Origin: Sabethes cyaneus
Taxonomy: Eukaryota; Arthropoda; Insecta; Diptera; Culicidae
Reading direction: 5' to 3'
DNA: 64,000 nt
NCBI RefSeq assembly: GCF_943734655.1
Contig: NC_071353.1
Span: 82,920,604-82,984,603 of the forward strand
Both the position numbers and the translations under genes were made by a program. Positions 34,806 to 43,810 of this stretch are shown here, in pieces. Under the pieces are notes generated by a model. That model was not told the origin of the DNA. It searched no databases and saw nothing but the letters and a program-made list of their open reading frames with translations. Within the stretch, counting starts at the first letter, position 1. Each line of letters begins with the position of its first letter.

Positions 34806-34879
34806 GTGTGTGTGTGTGTGCGTGGGCGTGTGTGTGTGTGTGCGTGGGCGTGTGTGTGTGTGTGGGCGTGTGTGTGTGG

Positions 34880-34944
<65 letters not shown>
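34806..34944 (+). repeat. (GT)n microsatellite upstream of the R1-clade element
   Basis: GT tract with GCGTGGGCGT variants on its left side and pure GT on its right. It marks the 5' junction of the full-length R1-clade element. Confidence 0.9.
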
Positions 34945-34945
<1 letters not shown>

Positions 34946-35130
34946 ATCGCTTTTGATTGAGCCGACATATCACGGAGATGGCTGGACCGATTTTAATGAT
35001 CTTAGTGTCAAATGAAAGGTGTTCTAGGTGTTCCATTGTTCGCTATTTAATTTCATAATCGGTCCCTTAACCGATTTGAACAAAATTGATTGCATATGAA
35101 AGGGGAGTCTTTCAAAACCTTAAAAGTTAC
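34945..35130 (+). repeat. Right half of the dispersed repeat split by the R1-clade pair
   Basis: GGAGATGGCTGGACCGATTT then TAATGATCTTAGTGTCAAAT and GAAAGG follow the GT tract. Related blocks occur at about 37233-37430 and 46838-46960, so this is part of a dispersed family with a GT-rich core. Confidence 0.65.
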
Positions 35131-35397
35131 ATAAAAGTTACTTGAAAGTTACATAAGAAATGTGGAAAAAATGTATTTAAAACTGCTTTTTGTTGCATAT
35201 AAGCATTAATTCAATAGAAAACATCCCACAATTTATTATCATTTGTAACTTTCACTTGTAACTGTTGAGATTTATAAAACGAAACTAAGTTACTGAAAAT
35301 CGGACGATTGATTCAAAAGTTTATTCAAACTTTAACACTTAAGCGTCGTATATTAAACCGTCGAAATAAAATAATCAAGGGTCGATTGTATTCAATG
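35131..35397. other. Stretch without recognised features
   Basis: AT-rich; no frame or repeat identified. Confidence 0.35.
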
Positions 35398-35550
35398 TAT
35401 GTGTTATGTATGTGTATGTATGCATGCATGTGTGTATGTATGTATGTTTGTATGTATGTATGTTTTTTTAAAGTGAGGAAACGCTCGATGTATGTATGTA
35501 TGTATGTATGTATGTATGTGTGTGTATGTGTGTATGTATGTATATGCGAT
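35398..35550 (+). repeat. (ATGT)n microsatellite with a tiny non-LTR insertion
   Basis: ATGT/GTAT tetranucleotide array with GT and GCATGC variants. At 35463-35487 it is interrupted by TTTTTTTAAAGTGAGGAAAC and GCTC. GTGAGGAAACGCTC is also found directly next to the poly(A) run of the R1-clade copy at 25898-25927. Confidence 0.85.
35463..35487 (-). mobile_element. Extremely 5'-truncated R1-clade insertion (about 24 bp)
   Basis: A T7 run plus AAAGTGAGGAAACGCTC in an (ATGT)n array matches the last bases and poly(A) of the R1-clade element ending at 25898 (14 identical bases). The ACAY-type target is the one used by Waldo-like elements. Confidence 0.65.
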
Positions 35551-35684
35551 TTGCAATTTTAAAATTTGCATAGAAATACAAGAAGAGTGAGAAACATTTC
35601 GTCATTTTCTTCATTTGCTGTTACTCGCAGTCGAACGGGCAAAACAAAAAGCGAAGAAAAGTATTTGATTTAATCATATAGGTA

Positions 35685-35765
35685 TACTGCCGTGAATCAC
35701 ATAACAGTCCCATTTTTATAGGAAACTCCATAGAAAATGGAACTGTTATGCGATTCACGGCAGTA
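35685..35765. mobile_element. 81-bp hairpin MITE with TA duplication
   Basis: Arms TACTGCCGTGAATCACATAA and TTATGCGATTCACGGCAGTA continue to a loop of about 17 bases. TA lies on both sides (35683-35684 and 35766-35767), as for Tc1/mariner-type MITEs. A transcript would form a near-perfect stem of about 32 bp. Confidence 0.8.
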
Positions 35766-35767
35766 TA

Positions 35768-37076
35768 GTGGTGTATAGTATTGAAAACACTAATGTTGCG
35801 AACACCCCTCGTCAGTGAGCGCACCTCCAAAATAGTGCCTTCCTGAGTTCGTCAACTGACAGATGATCGACGATTGATAACGGACAGCGCCAGATTGATC
35901 AAGTAGAAAGCGAACGAATAAAGTATTGAGGCAGATTATAGAAAACGTGGTTGAGTCAGCTAAACGTCTATGGTCGAAAAAGAATATTTTGTGCACTTGT
36001 TTAACGCTAAATTTACGATAATACTAAACTTCTTCTTTAGTGATCTAACTTACATTTGTGAATTGTTGGTAAGATATCTATATTTATAAAAATCAGTGTA
36101 AATTCGACTGCTAAATATCTTGAACATATTTAGGTTATATTTCGTTAAATTCGCGCTGAGCGCGTACAAAATCTATTGTACTAACCAGAACTGCAGGTAA
36201 ACGCTATTATTAATCGAATCTCTAATTTAGGAATTATCATACGATCCTGATATTAATAGAAGAAACCTATAAACGTAAGTTAGTCATTGTCATCTTCTAT
36301 ATTTTACATGTGTGTGTATAACCTATCTATCTCCCACTATCCGGCAGTGATATTATGAAAAAAAAGCGAACTGCATTGATGGTTAGTCTATGCAATTATC
36401 TTAGTTTCGGGTTATAGATGGTGTTAGCTCTACTGACTATCCAAAGACCCATGAAGAATGACTGAGTAGTTGCAGCGCATTCCGGAATCATTTTCTAGTC
36501 AGCAAGCCCCGCCAGAAGGTAATACTAGAATTATATGGATTATACTATTACATTCGGACTTTCAACTCGTTTGGTATGTTATTACCAAAAGAGTCGACCC
36601 GTATGTAGTGGCATGTCGAAAAATTCGACTTGAATCGATCTTACCAAATTGCTGATTGGGTCCATATTACATTTTCTTACTTATCGCGTCATTTGAGTTT
36701 CCATCAGTGCGTCTAATATCCAAAACTTAATTTAATTTTTCCATCTGATATCCATGTGCATTATTTGAACTTATTAAGGACAATTTTCTACTGTATAGGT
36801 GCTTGATGAGCTAAAACGATACAAATAATAAAATTAACATATTAGGTTTACCCGATAACTAGGCTGTGCGGCTCAACCGTCTGCCCATAATCTCAACTTT
36901 AAGATCAGGCATCCGGGAATCACGCAGCATCGCACCTCCTAGCTTAGCTACTCAATAGAGTATTACCGGGCATGGTCGCGTGGAGGCGCTAGGGAGGAAC
37001 TTGGGCTGGCGAAAGCTATGTTGGACGCTTTCTCGTTTGCCTACCCCATTTCATACCCATCTTCTCTTTTTACCTT
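35768..37076. other. Stretch without a supported gene
   Basis: No frame with recognisable motifs. It has AATAAA-like signals at about 35917 and a TGTTGCGAACACCCC start at about 35794 that could begin an old LTR, but no second end was found. Confidence 0.35.
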
Positions 37077-37443
37077 TGTTATACTATAACAAAGGTTTAA
37101 AAATTGGTCGAAAAACACGAAATTGATCCGAGGCCCAGAGGGCCAAGTCACATATACCAATGGATAGGGTTCGACGATTTGAGCAATGCCTGTGTGTGTG
37201 TGTATGTATGTAATGATTTTTTCTATCGCCTGTTTCTCAGAGATGGCTGAACCGAATCGTCGCTATTACTTTTGTTTGAAAGGTATTATTGCCTAGTAGA
37301 TCACTATTGAGTTGTTTCGTGATACGACGTTTCGTTTAAAAGTTATAAGCAAAAATGTGAAAAATACGTGACACGGGTTTCTCCGGAACTACATGACCGA
37401 TTTCAACGATCTTAGTATCAAATGAAAGCCCTTATTAAAACTA
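37077..37443 (+). repeat. Dispersed GT-core repeat, left of the hAT-like element
   Basis: Begins CTTTGTTATACTATAACAAAG (palindrome). It contains a short GTGTGTATGTATG core, then CGCCTGTTTCTCAGAGATGG then CTGAACCG and CGATCTTAGTATCAAATGAA. A relative lies at 46838-46960. Confidence 0.6.
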
Positions 37444-37798
37444 CAGGGTGGCAACTCAACCAGGAAAACCTGGAAAAAGCCAGGAATTTTTTTTCACCAG
37501 GAAAAACCGGGAAAAAACCAGGATTTTTTATGCAAAACCAGGAAAAAAATAATTTTTTGCTGATGCAACATTTTTATATTTAAAAAAATAGTGGAGCCAT
37601 GTGATCATATATTTTGGTCATAGAGCATAAAGCTAATAGCTTTTGGTGACGCTACCATGCTAGTATGGCAGCGCTATTATTTGATTTTTCATGAAGACTG
37701 TAGAGAGTTATGATACCCACAAACACATTGAATTGCTTGTGGCGAATGCACGCTTCCAGTTTTTAACGTTTTTTTTGTAAACCGTGTTCGGTGGTGAC

Positions 37799-38018
37799 GA
37801 GGCCTCCTAGTTGGCCTCGAGGCATGATGCTGGCCTAATAAGCCAGTCGTCGTATGTTCGAATCCCGACTGGGAGAGGTTGTAAGAGTCAATAGGATCGT
37901 AGCAACTGGCCCTGCAATTGTCCTGCACTCTAACAGCTGGCAGCGAAGTCTGTCGTATAAACGCAGAAGGTCAAGTTTCGATAACGGAATGTAGCACCTA
38001 GGCTTTGCTTTGCTTTTT
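37799..38018 (+). mobile_element. tRNA-derived SINE with perfect 14-bp TSD
   Basis: TGTTCGGTGGTGAC occurs at 37785-37798 and 38019-38032. The body carries a polymerase III B-box GTTCGAATCCC (about 37857) and an A-box-like TGGCCTAATAAG upstream. It ends with the GCTTTGCTTTGCTTTTTT tail. From memory this resembles an Aedes tRNA SINE with the same tail. It would be mobilised by a non-LTR element. Confidence 0.88.
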
Positions 38019-38032
38019 TGTTCGGTGGTGAC

Positions 38033-38930
38033 CAGAAGTACACTTTAAAAATACACACGTGCGGGTAACGTAGAAACCACATGCATTTTCTCCTGATACT
38101 TCCTTGACGCTAGTCTCTGTTGTTCCATAGGAAAAACACGTAAATCATTTGTAAAACTATTGACTACGAATTTGCTAGAAAAACATGGTCGCTATCAATT
38201 TTACACGAATGATTGGCATATGAAACAATATCCCGCATTTTGCACCTTACTGGACACCGCAGTCTAAAAGTGCGACCAGGGGGGATCTATCGGTAAGGAA
38301 TTGTGAAACTCACATGTGAAGGGGCAGGCAGGTAACCATAATGTTCAATGCCGCTCTTGCTACTTTTTTTCTTACCGATTTGCTGCTCTTGCCTGTATGT
38401 GTAGCTTCCGAAAAGTTTCTTAGTTTGTTTTATTTACGCTAAAAAGCAAATAAATGCATTATCGGGATCAAAACAATACAAACGACAATTGCGCTGCGTG
38501 TTTGGGTTTGAGTTTCTGTCAACTGCAGCAGACGAAAATAGAGTTGCGAGTCCCCTGGCTCGAAAGCCAACGATTTGGCATCAGTGTACAAAAACGGCCG
38601 CTGCAGAGCAAAATGCTGTGACTTGATTGTTTTCAACATGATCCGCTTCTGTTTTGTTTACATCAATTTTGCGCAATAAAGCGATATATCTTTCAATTTA
38701 ACCAGTGTTGAGCAGAATGATAAAAAATACTTCATTTTTCAGGCAAACGTTGAATTCAGATGTTAACAATCGATAAACAATGAAAAATGAATTAAAACGA
38801 AACATACAATAAATTGCCGATATTGTTTTAATCACGCAGTCAATAATTTGTTTGCATCTTTGGCAACGTTGCTGTTTTTTAAAAGGGTTGCTAAATCGAC
38901 GGAATTTCAGCCGTCTAAAATCTCTAAAAT
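38033..38930. other. Non-coding interior of the hAT-like element
   Basis: No motif-bearing frame. Probably 5' non-coding sequence of the transposon or undetected old insertions. Confidence 0.35.
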
Positions 38931-39465
38931 GTATCCAGCTTTTTACGCGCTATAATGGCGGACGCTATAAATTGTGTTCGTAATATGTGATCAATCTTTT
39001 TGACAACTCTGCATACATCAAAACTGGGCACTCTTCTCCTGTACGGCAGTGTTGCTCTTTCTTTCGTTTACGCAAAAGAAGAAAGGCAATAGTTTTGTTT
39101 ACATTTCGCACAGTTTTGCTTTCCTTCTTTGACGTAAACGAAAGAAAGAGAACGGTAGTGTTGCAAGAGAAGCGTGCCAGATTTGATGTATGCAGAGTTG
39201 TCAAAAAGATTGTTCGCATATTACGAACCCAATTTATAGAGGCCACCTAGAGTGACTATATACAGAGTGGCGACAATGTCAAAATTGGAATGATAATTAT
39301 CTGTCAGTGTCATTCCAATCGAGCAGACGACCTATCCAACGCGTATGCAGGAAAGAGAAAGAAAAACCATGGAAAAACCGCATTGCATACATTTGGGATG
39401 ACTTGACGCCACTCTGTATATAGTCACTTTAAAGCCACCATTATAGCGCGTAAAAAGCTGGATAC
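38931..39465. mobile_element. Long foldback MITE interrupted by a TA-MITE
   Basis: The outer arms GTATCCAGCTTTTTACGCGC and GCGCGTAAAAAGCTGGATAC pair. The arms continue inwards through TTGACAACTCTGCATACATC and GATGTATGCAGAGTTGTCAA to CTTTCTTTCGTTTACG and CGTAAACGAAAGAAAG, giving arms of roughly 150 bp. The right arm is interrupted at 39250-39429. Confidence 0.85.
39250..39429. mobile_element. TA-MITE copy 1 (180 bp)
   Basis: TIR GAGTGACTATATACAGAGTG with its inverse at the other end. TA duplicated at 39248-39249 and 39430-39431. Nearly identical to 39611-39789, which implies recent activity of a Tc1/mariner-type family. Confidence 0.9.
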
Positions 39466-39530
39466 CTTTATAGGGTTTACTTCTTTCTCTTTTGCACAGG
39501 TGATTTATTCGCAAAAAAAAAATTTTAAGC

Positions 39531-39600
39531 CTGTTCGCACTTACATGAAATCCCATGCCGAACTGTCAAGGCGTGCGTGAAAACAAAAGCAAAAATATTG
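39531..39600 (+). repeat. Partial copy of MITE family A
   Basis: CTGTTCGCACTTACATGAAA then TCCCATGCCGAACTGTCAAG parallels the interior of the 163-bp MITE with several mismatches. It precedes GGCCTTGC. Confidence 0.6.
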
Positions 39601-39610
39601 GCCTTGCTAG

Positions 39611-39789
39611 AGTGACTATATACAGAGTGGCGACAATGTCAAAATTGGAATGATAATTATCTGTCAGTGTCATTCCAATCGAGCAGACGACCTATCCAAC
39701 GCGTATGCAGGAAAGAGAAAGAAAAACCTTGGAAAAACCACATTGCATACATTTGGGATGACTTGTCGCCACTCTGTATATAGTCACTC
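39611..39789. mobile_element. TA-MITE copy 2 (179 bp)
   Basis: Same TIRs as copy 1 with TA at 39609-39610 and 39790-39791. Differs from copy 1 at only a few positions. It sits at the edge of a 163-bp MITE. Confidence 0.9.
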
Positions 39790-39952
39790 TAGGCCTTGCC
39801 AGCGTTGAAAGAGATTTCGTAGGCTGCTCGCACTTACAGGAAATCTCGTGCTGAACTGTCAACGCGTGAGTGTTGACAAAAGCAAAAATACTTCCCTTTC
39901 TTTTTTTCTCACACAAAACCCTGAACAATATCAGCAACGCTGGCAAGGCCAA
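39790..39952 (+). mobile_element. 163-bp MITE family A, copy 2
   Basis: Same sequence and length as 20346-20508, with the first TTGG changed to TAGG at the TA-MITE junction. Right end AACGCTGGCAAGGCCAA intact. Confidence 0.85.
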
Positions 39953-40630
39953 TTCTCGCGTCACTTTTCATTTCGTCCAATGTAACAAATGTAAACAAAT
40001 CCGGTTTATCACAACAAATTATTGCTCTTTTTAAACTCTATGTTATACAAAAACACCTGCCCAAATAGAATTATTTTGAGGTGAAAAAATTAGCATTATC
40101 AAAATGTCCAATGTGCACATTCGAATTACGAATGACTGACTGTTACTTCGGTCGTTCTCATCTGATGTCCAAAGTGCAAAAAAAATCAAAACAAACCCAA
40201 TCTGTACATTGGACGTTCAGCAAGTGAAAGTTTTTTTTCGCATTATTTATGCATTTTAAGTGAAACAAGCGGTCTAATATTGAAAAATAACCTCGAAAAT
40301 AGCGTAGCACGGTAACGCACGTATTTTACGGTGATTTCGCTTAATTTATGTGCAATAGCCTGGAAAAATAAAACCGTCCAAAGTACAGCATGAGATGGTA
40401 AACAGTCCAATGTAACTTTTTCCATAATAAACCAAAACTGCTTAGTTTTAATTAGATTTTTAAAATCTCCGTTAAATATTGAATGTTATTATTCATCAAC
40501 CACGTTGAGTGAATGACTGAAAATTATTTCATTTTGAAACAATTTAAAATTCAATTCGAAGAACTTCGATCTCGTTTTTCTCAATATGGTGGAATTGTTA
40601 CATTGGACGAAATCAAAAGTGACGCGAGAA
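39953..40630. mobile_element. 678-bp MITE with 34-bp inverted ends
   Basis: TTCTCGCGTCACTTTTCATT continues TCGTCCAATGTAAC (39953-39986) and pairs with 40597-40630 with one visible mismatch. TCCAATGTAAC recurs inside near 40410. No coding capacity. Confidence 0.8.
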
Positions 40631-40699
40631 TTGCTCTTCCTGTTTTTCTCATACAAAAATCAGAAAAATAGGAAAAATATCAACAGCTCCGTCAGCGAA

Positions 40700-40862
40700 T
40701 TGGCCTTGCCAGCGTTGCTGATATTGTTCAGGGTTTTGCATGAGAAAAAAAGAAAGGGAAGTGTTTTTGCTTTTGTCAACACTCACGCGTTGACAGTTCG
40801 GCATGAGATTTCCTGTAAGAGCGAGCAGCCTTCGAAATCTCTTTCACTACTGGCATCGCCAA
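40700..40862 (-). mobile_element. 163-bp MITE family A, copy 3 (inverted)
   Basis: Inverse orientation relative to copies 1 and 2. The right end is degenerate (TGGCATCGCCAA). Flanks GAA and TTG do not form a TTA duplication. Confidence 0.85.
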
Positions 40863-41394
40863 TTGCCTCTTCCCTTTTGCTCGAACTTCATTAATGCAAA
40901 TGCGTCCGTGCATTTAATGTCATTTTGAAAGCATGAGCATTGAATTTCGTTGCTCAATGAAAGTTATTATAGTGTTTCGGTAGTGTATCCCTTATTTTAG
41001 TCGATTATAAAATTAAACAAGTTATTGGGCGCAGTGAGTACAAATAAATTTATTTTCAAGGCAAGAATTGTATGTACATATTTTTTCTGCTTGTTCCTTT
41101 AGAAAAGCTGACAGTATGACTACAACTTTTTCTTCTCGCTATCTTGAGCAATTTCCTTGGTGTGCAGCGGATCCCAAAGACCCTAAATCAGCTAGATGTA
41201 CGTGGTGTAACAAAAGCTTCCAAATACATTCTATGGGTAAGTTGGCCTTTACTAGCCATGCGAATGGAAAGCGACATCAGAGTCTTGGAAATATTCGAAG
41301 GTCTAATTTGCGGCTCACACACTTTTCGTCATCAGATGGACAAACACCTAGTTTTGGTAAACACTATATATATCTATACCTATAAAGAAGGATT

Positions 41395-41462
<68 letters not shown>
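41395..41462 (+). repeat. (TCTG)17 microsatellite
   Basis: 68 bp of pure TCTG near the 5' end of the Helitron-like element. Confidence 0.95.
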
Positions 41463-41464
<2 letters not shown>

Positions 41465-41559
41465 CTGTGTTCCTTATAGAATCAAAAACTACTGAACCAA
41501 TCGGCGTGAAAATTTGCATGTAGAGGTTTTTGGGGCCAGGAAAGGTTTTAGTGATGGTT

Positions 41560-43560
41560 AGAGACCCCTCCCCCCACTAAGAGGGGGGGCTCCCATACAA
41601 ATGAAACACAAATTTCTGCATAACTCGAGAACTAATCAAGCAAATAGAACCAAATTTGGCATGTGGGTGTTTTCGGTGACAAGAATTTATTCTAGGGTAA
41701 TTTGAGACCCCTCCCCTCTTTATAAGGGGAATTATAACTCCTCTCCCCTTTAAGAGGGGGGGTTTCCATACAAATTTCCTCATAACTCGAGAACTAATCA
41801 AGCAAATGGAACCAAATTTGGCATGTGAAAGTTTTCGAGGGCAAGAAAATTTTCTATGTTGAATTAGGACCCCTCCTCACTTTAAGAGGGGGGGCTCCTG
41901 TACAAATGAAATACCAATTTCCTCATAACTCGAGAACTAATCAAGCAAATGGAACCAAATTTGGCATGTGTGTGTTTTTGGAGACAAAATTTTTTTCTAT
42001 GATGAATTGGGACCCCTCCCCACTTTAAGTGGGGGGGGGCTCCTATACAAACGAAATAGAAATTTCCTTATAACTCGAGAGCTAATCCAGCAAATGGAAC
42101 CAAATTTGGCATGTAGGTGTTTTTGGAGGCAAGAATTTTTTCTATGATGAATAAGAACCTCTCCCCACTTTAGGAGGGGGGGCTCCTATACAAATGAAAT
42201 ACAAATTTCCTCATAACTCGAGAACTAATCAAGCAAATAGAACCAAATTTGGCATGTGGATGTTTTCGGTGACAAGAATTTATTCTATGGTAAATTGAGA
42301 CCCCTCCCCTCTTTATAAGAGGAATTATAACTCCTCTCCCCTTTAAGAGGGGGGGCTTCCATACAAATTTCCTCCTAACTTGAGAACTAATCAAGCAAAT
42401 AGAACAACATTTGGCATGTGGGTGTTTTTTTGGTGACAATAATTTATTCTATGGTGAATTGAGACCCCTCCCCTCTTTATAAGAGGAATTATAACTCCTC
42501 TCCCCTTTAAGAGGGGGGCTTCCATACAAATTTCCTCATAACTCGAGAACTAATCAAGCAAATGCAACCAAATTTGGCATGTGAAGTTTTTCGAGAGCAA
42601 GAAAATTTTCTATGGAGAATTAGGACCCCTCCCCACTTTAAGAGGAGGGGCTCCTGTACAAATGAAATACAAATTTCCTCATAACTCGAGAACTAATCAA
42701 GCGAATTGAACCAAATTTGGCATATGTGTGTTTTTGGAGACATTTTTTTTTTCAATGATGAATTGGGACCCCTCCCCACTTTAGGAGGGGGGGTCCTATA
42801 CAAACGAAATACAAATTTCCTCATAACTCGAGAACTAATCCAGCAAATGGAACCAAATTTGGCGTGTAGGTGTTTTTGGAGGCAAGAATTTTTTCTGTGA
42901 TGAATTAGGACCTCTTCCCACATTAGGAGGGGGGGCTCCAATACAAATGAAATACAAATTTCCCCATAACTCGAGCACTAATCAAGCAAATAGAACCAAA
43001 TTCGGCATGTGGAGGTTTTTGGAGGCAAAAATATTTTCTACGGTGAATTAGGATCCTTCCACACTTCAAGAGGGGGGGCTTCTACACAAATGAAATACAA
43101 ATTTCCTCATAATTCGAGAACTAATCAAGCAAATGGAACCATATTTGGCATGTGGGTGTTTTTGGAGGCAACCATTTTTCCCATTATGAATTAGGACTTC
43201 TTACCTTTTTAGGAGGGGGGGGGCTCCCATTCAAACGAAATACAAATTTGCTCATAACTTTAGAACTAATCAAGCAAATGGAACCAAATTTGGCATGTGA
43301 GAGTTTTAGATGGCAGAATTTTTTTTCTGTGGTGTATTACGACCCCTTTCCCTTTTAAGAGGGTGGGCTCCCATACAAATGAAATACAAATTTCCTTATA
43401 ATTTGAGTACTAATCAAGCAAATGGAACCAAATTTAGCATGTAGGAGATTTTTGAGTCTTGAATTTATTTTATGATAGTTAGAGACCTCTCACCCCTGTG
43501 GTAGGGGGATATGGACTCTCATACAAATAAAACAGAAATTTTTGCGAAACTCAAAAACTA
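41560..43560 (+). repeat. Minisatellite, about 142-bp units, 13-14 copies
   Basis: Every unit contains AACTCGAGAACTAATCAAGC, CAAATTTGGCATGTG, GTTTTTGGAGGCAAGAATTT and a pyrimidine block CCCCTCCCCACTTTA facing AGAGGGGGGGCTCC. Two units are longer (about 163 bp) because of an added TATAAGAGGAATTATAACTC block. Short frames across it are not genes. Confidence 0.92.
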
Positions 43561-43810
43561 ATCCAACTCGAGAAATTCGAGACTCTTCCATAAAACATTA
43601 ATCAATAACAAGACCACAAAAACTATCTATAGTAACACTAGATCATTCAGGACGAGCCGGTCGCGAGTGTTGCCGGTGACCCGCCGTCTGAAGCGCCGCC
43701 CACTGGGGGGCTTGCAAAACTCGAGATAGTGACAAAGATCATCCGAGATTCATGATTTATGTACAACACAGGTTAATTTGTGGCAATACGAAGTTTGTCG
43801 GGTCAGCTAG
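43561..43810 (+). repeat. 3' tail of the Helitron-like element
   Basis: Near-identical to 60106-60366. Includes GAGTGTTGCCGGTGACCCGC then GCCGCCCACTGGGGGGCTTG and ends GTTTGTCGGGTCAGCTAG. Confidence 0.75.

Larger units (their letters stand above)
41373..43810 (+). mobile_element. Helitron-like non-autonomous element, copy 1 (2.4 kb)
   Basis: Starts TCTATACCTATAAAGAAGGA after an A and ends GGGTCAGCTAG before a T. This is the TC...CTRR structure in an A/T site expected of Helitrons, without target duplication. It contains (TCTG)17, a lead-in GAACCAATCGGCGTGAAAAT, about 13-14 minisatellite units and a roughly 250-bp 3' tail shared with 60106-60366. No Rep/helicase coding. A clear 3' hairpin before CTAG was not found, so the class is not certain. 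It lies in the transposase intron. Confidence 0.65.

Noticed and set aside
35794..36055. TGTTGCGAACACCCC start resembling an LTR
   Set aside because: No second copy, no primer binding site and no convincing CA end or TSD.
37857..37875. B-box that could mark a tRNA gene
   Set aside because: No cloverleaf can be completed. The 14-bp TSD and tail show a SINE.
41560..43560. Regular repeats that could suggest a CRISPR array
   Set aside because: Units are about 142 bp with no unique spacers, and the context is a eukaryotic transposon.
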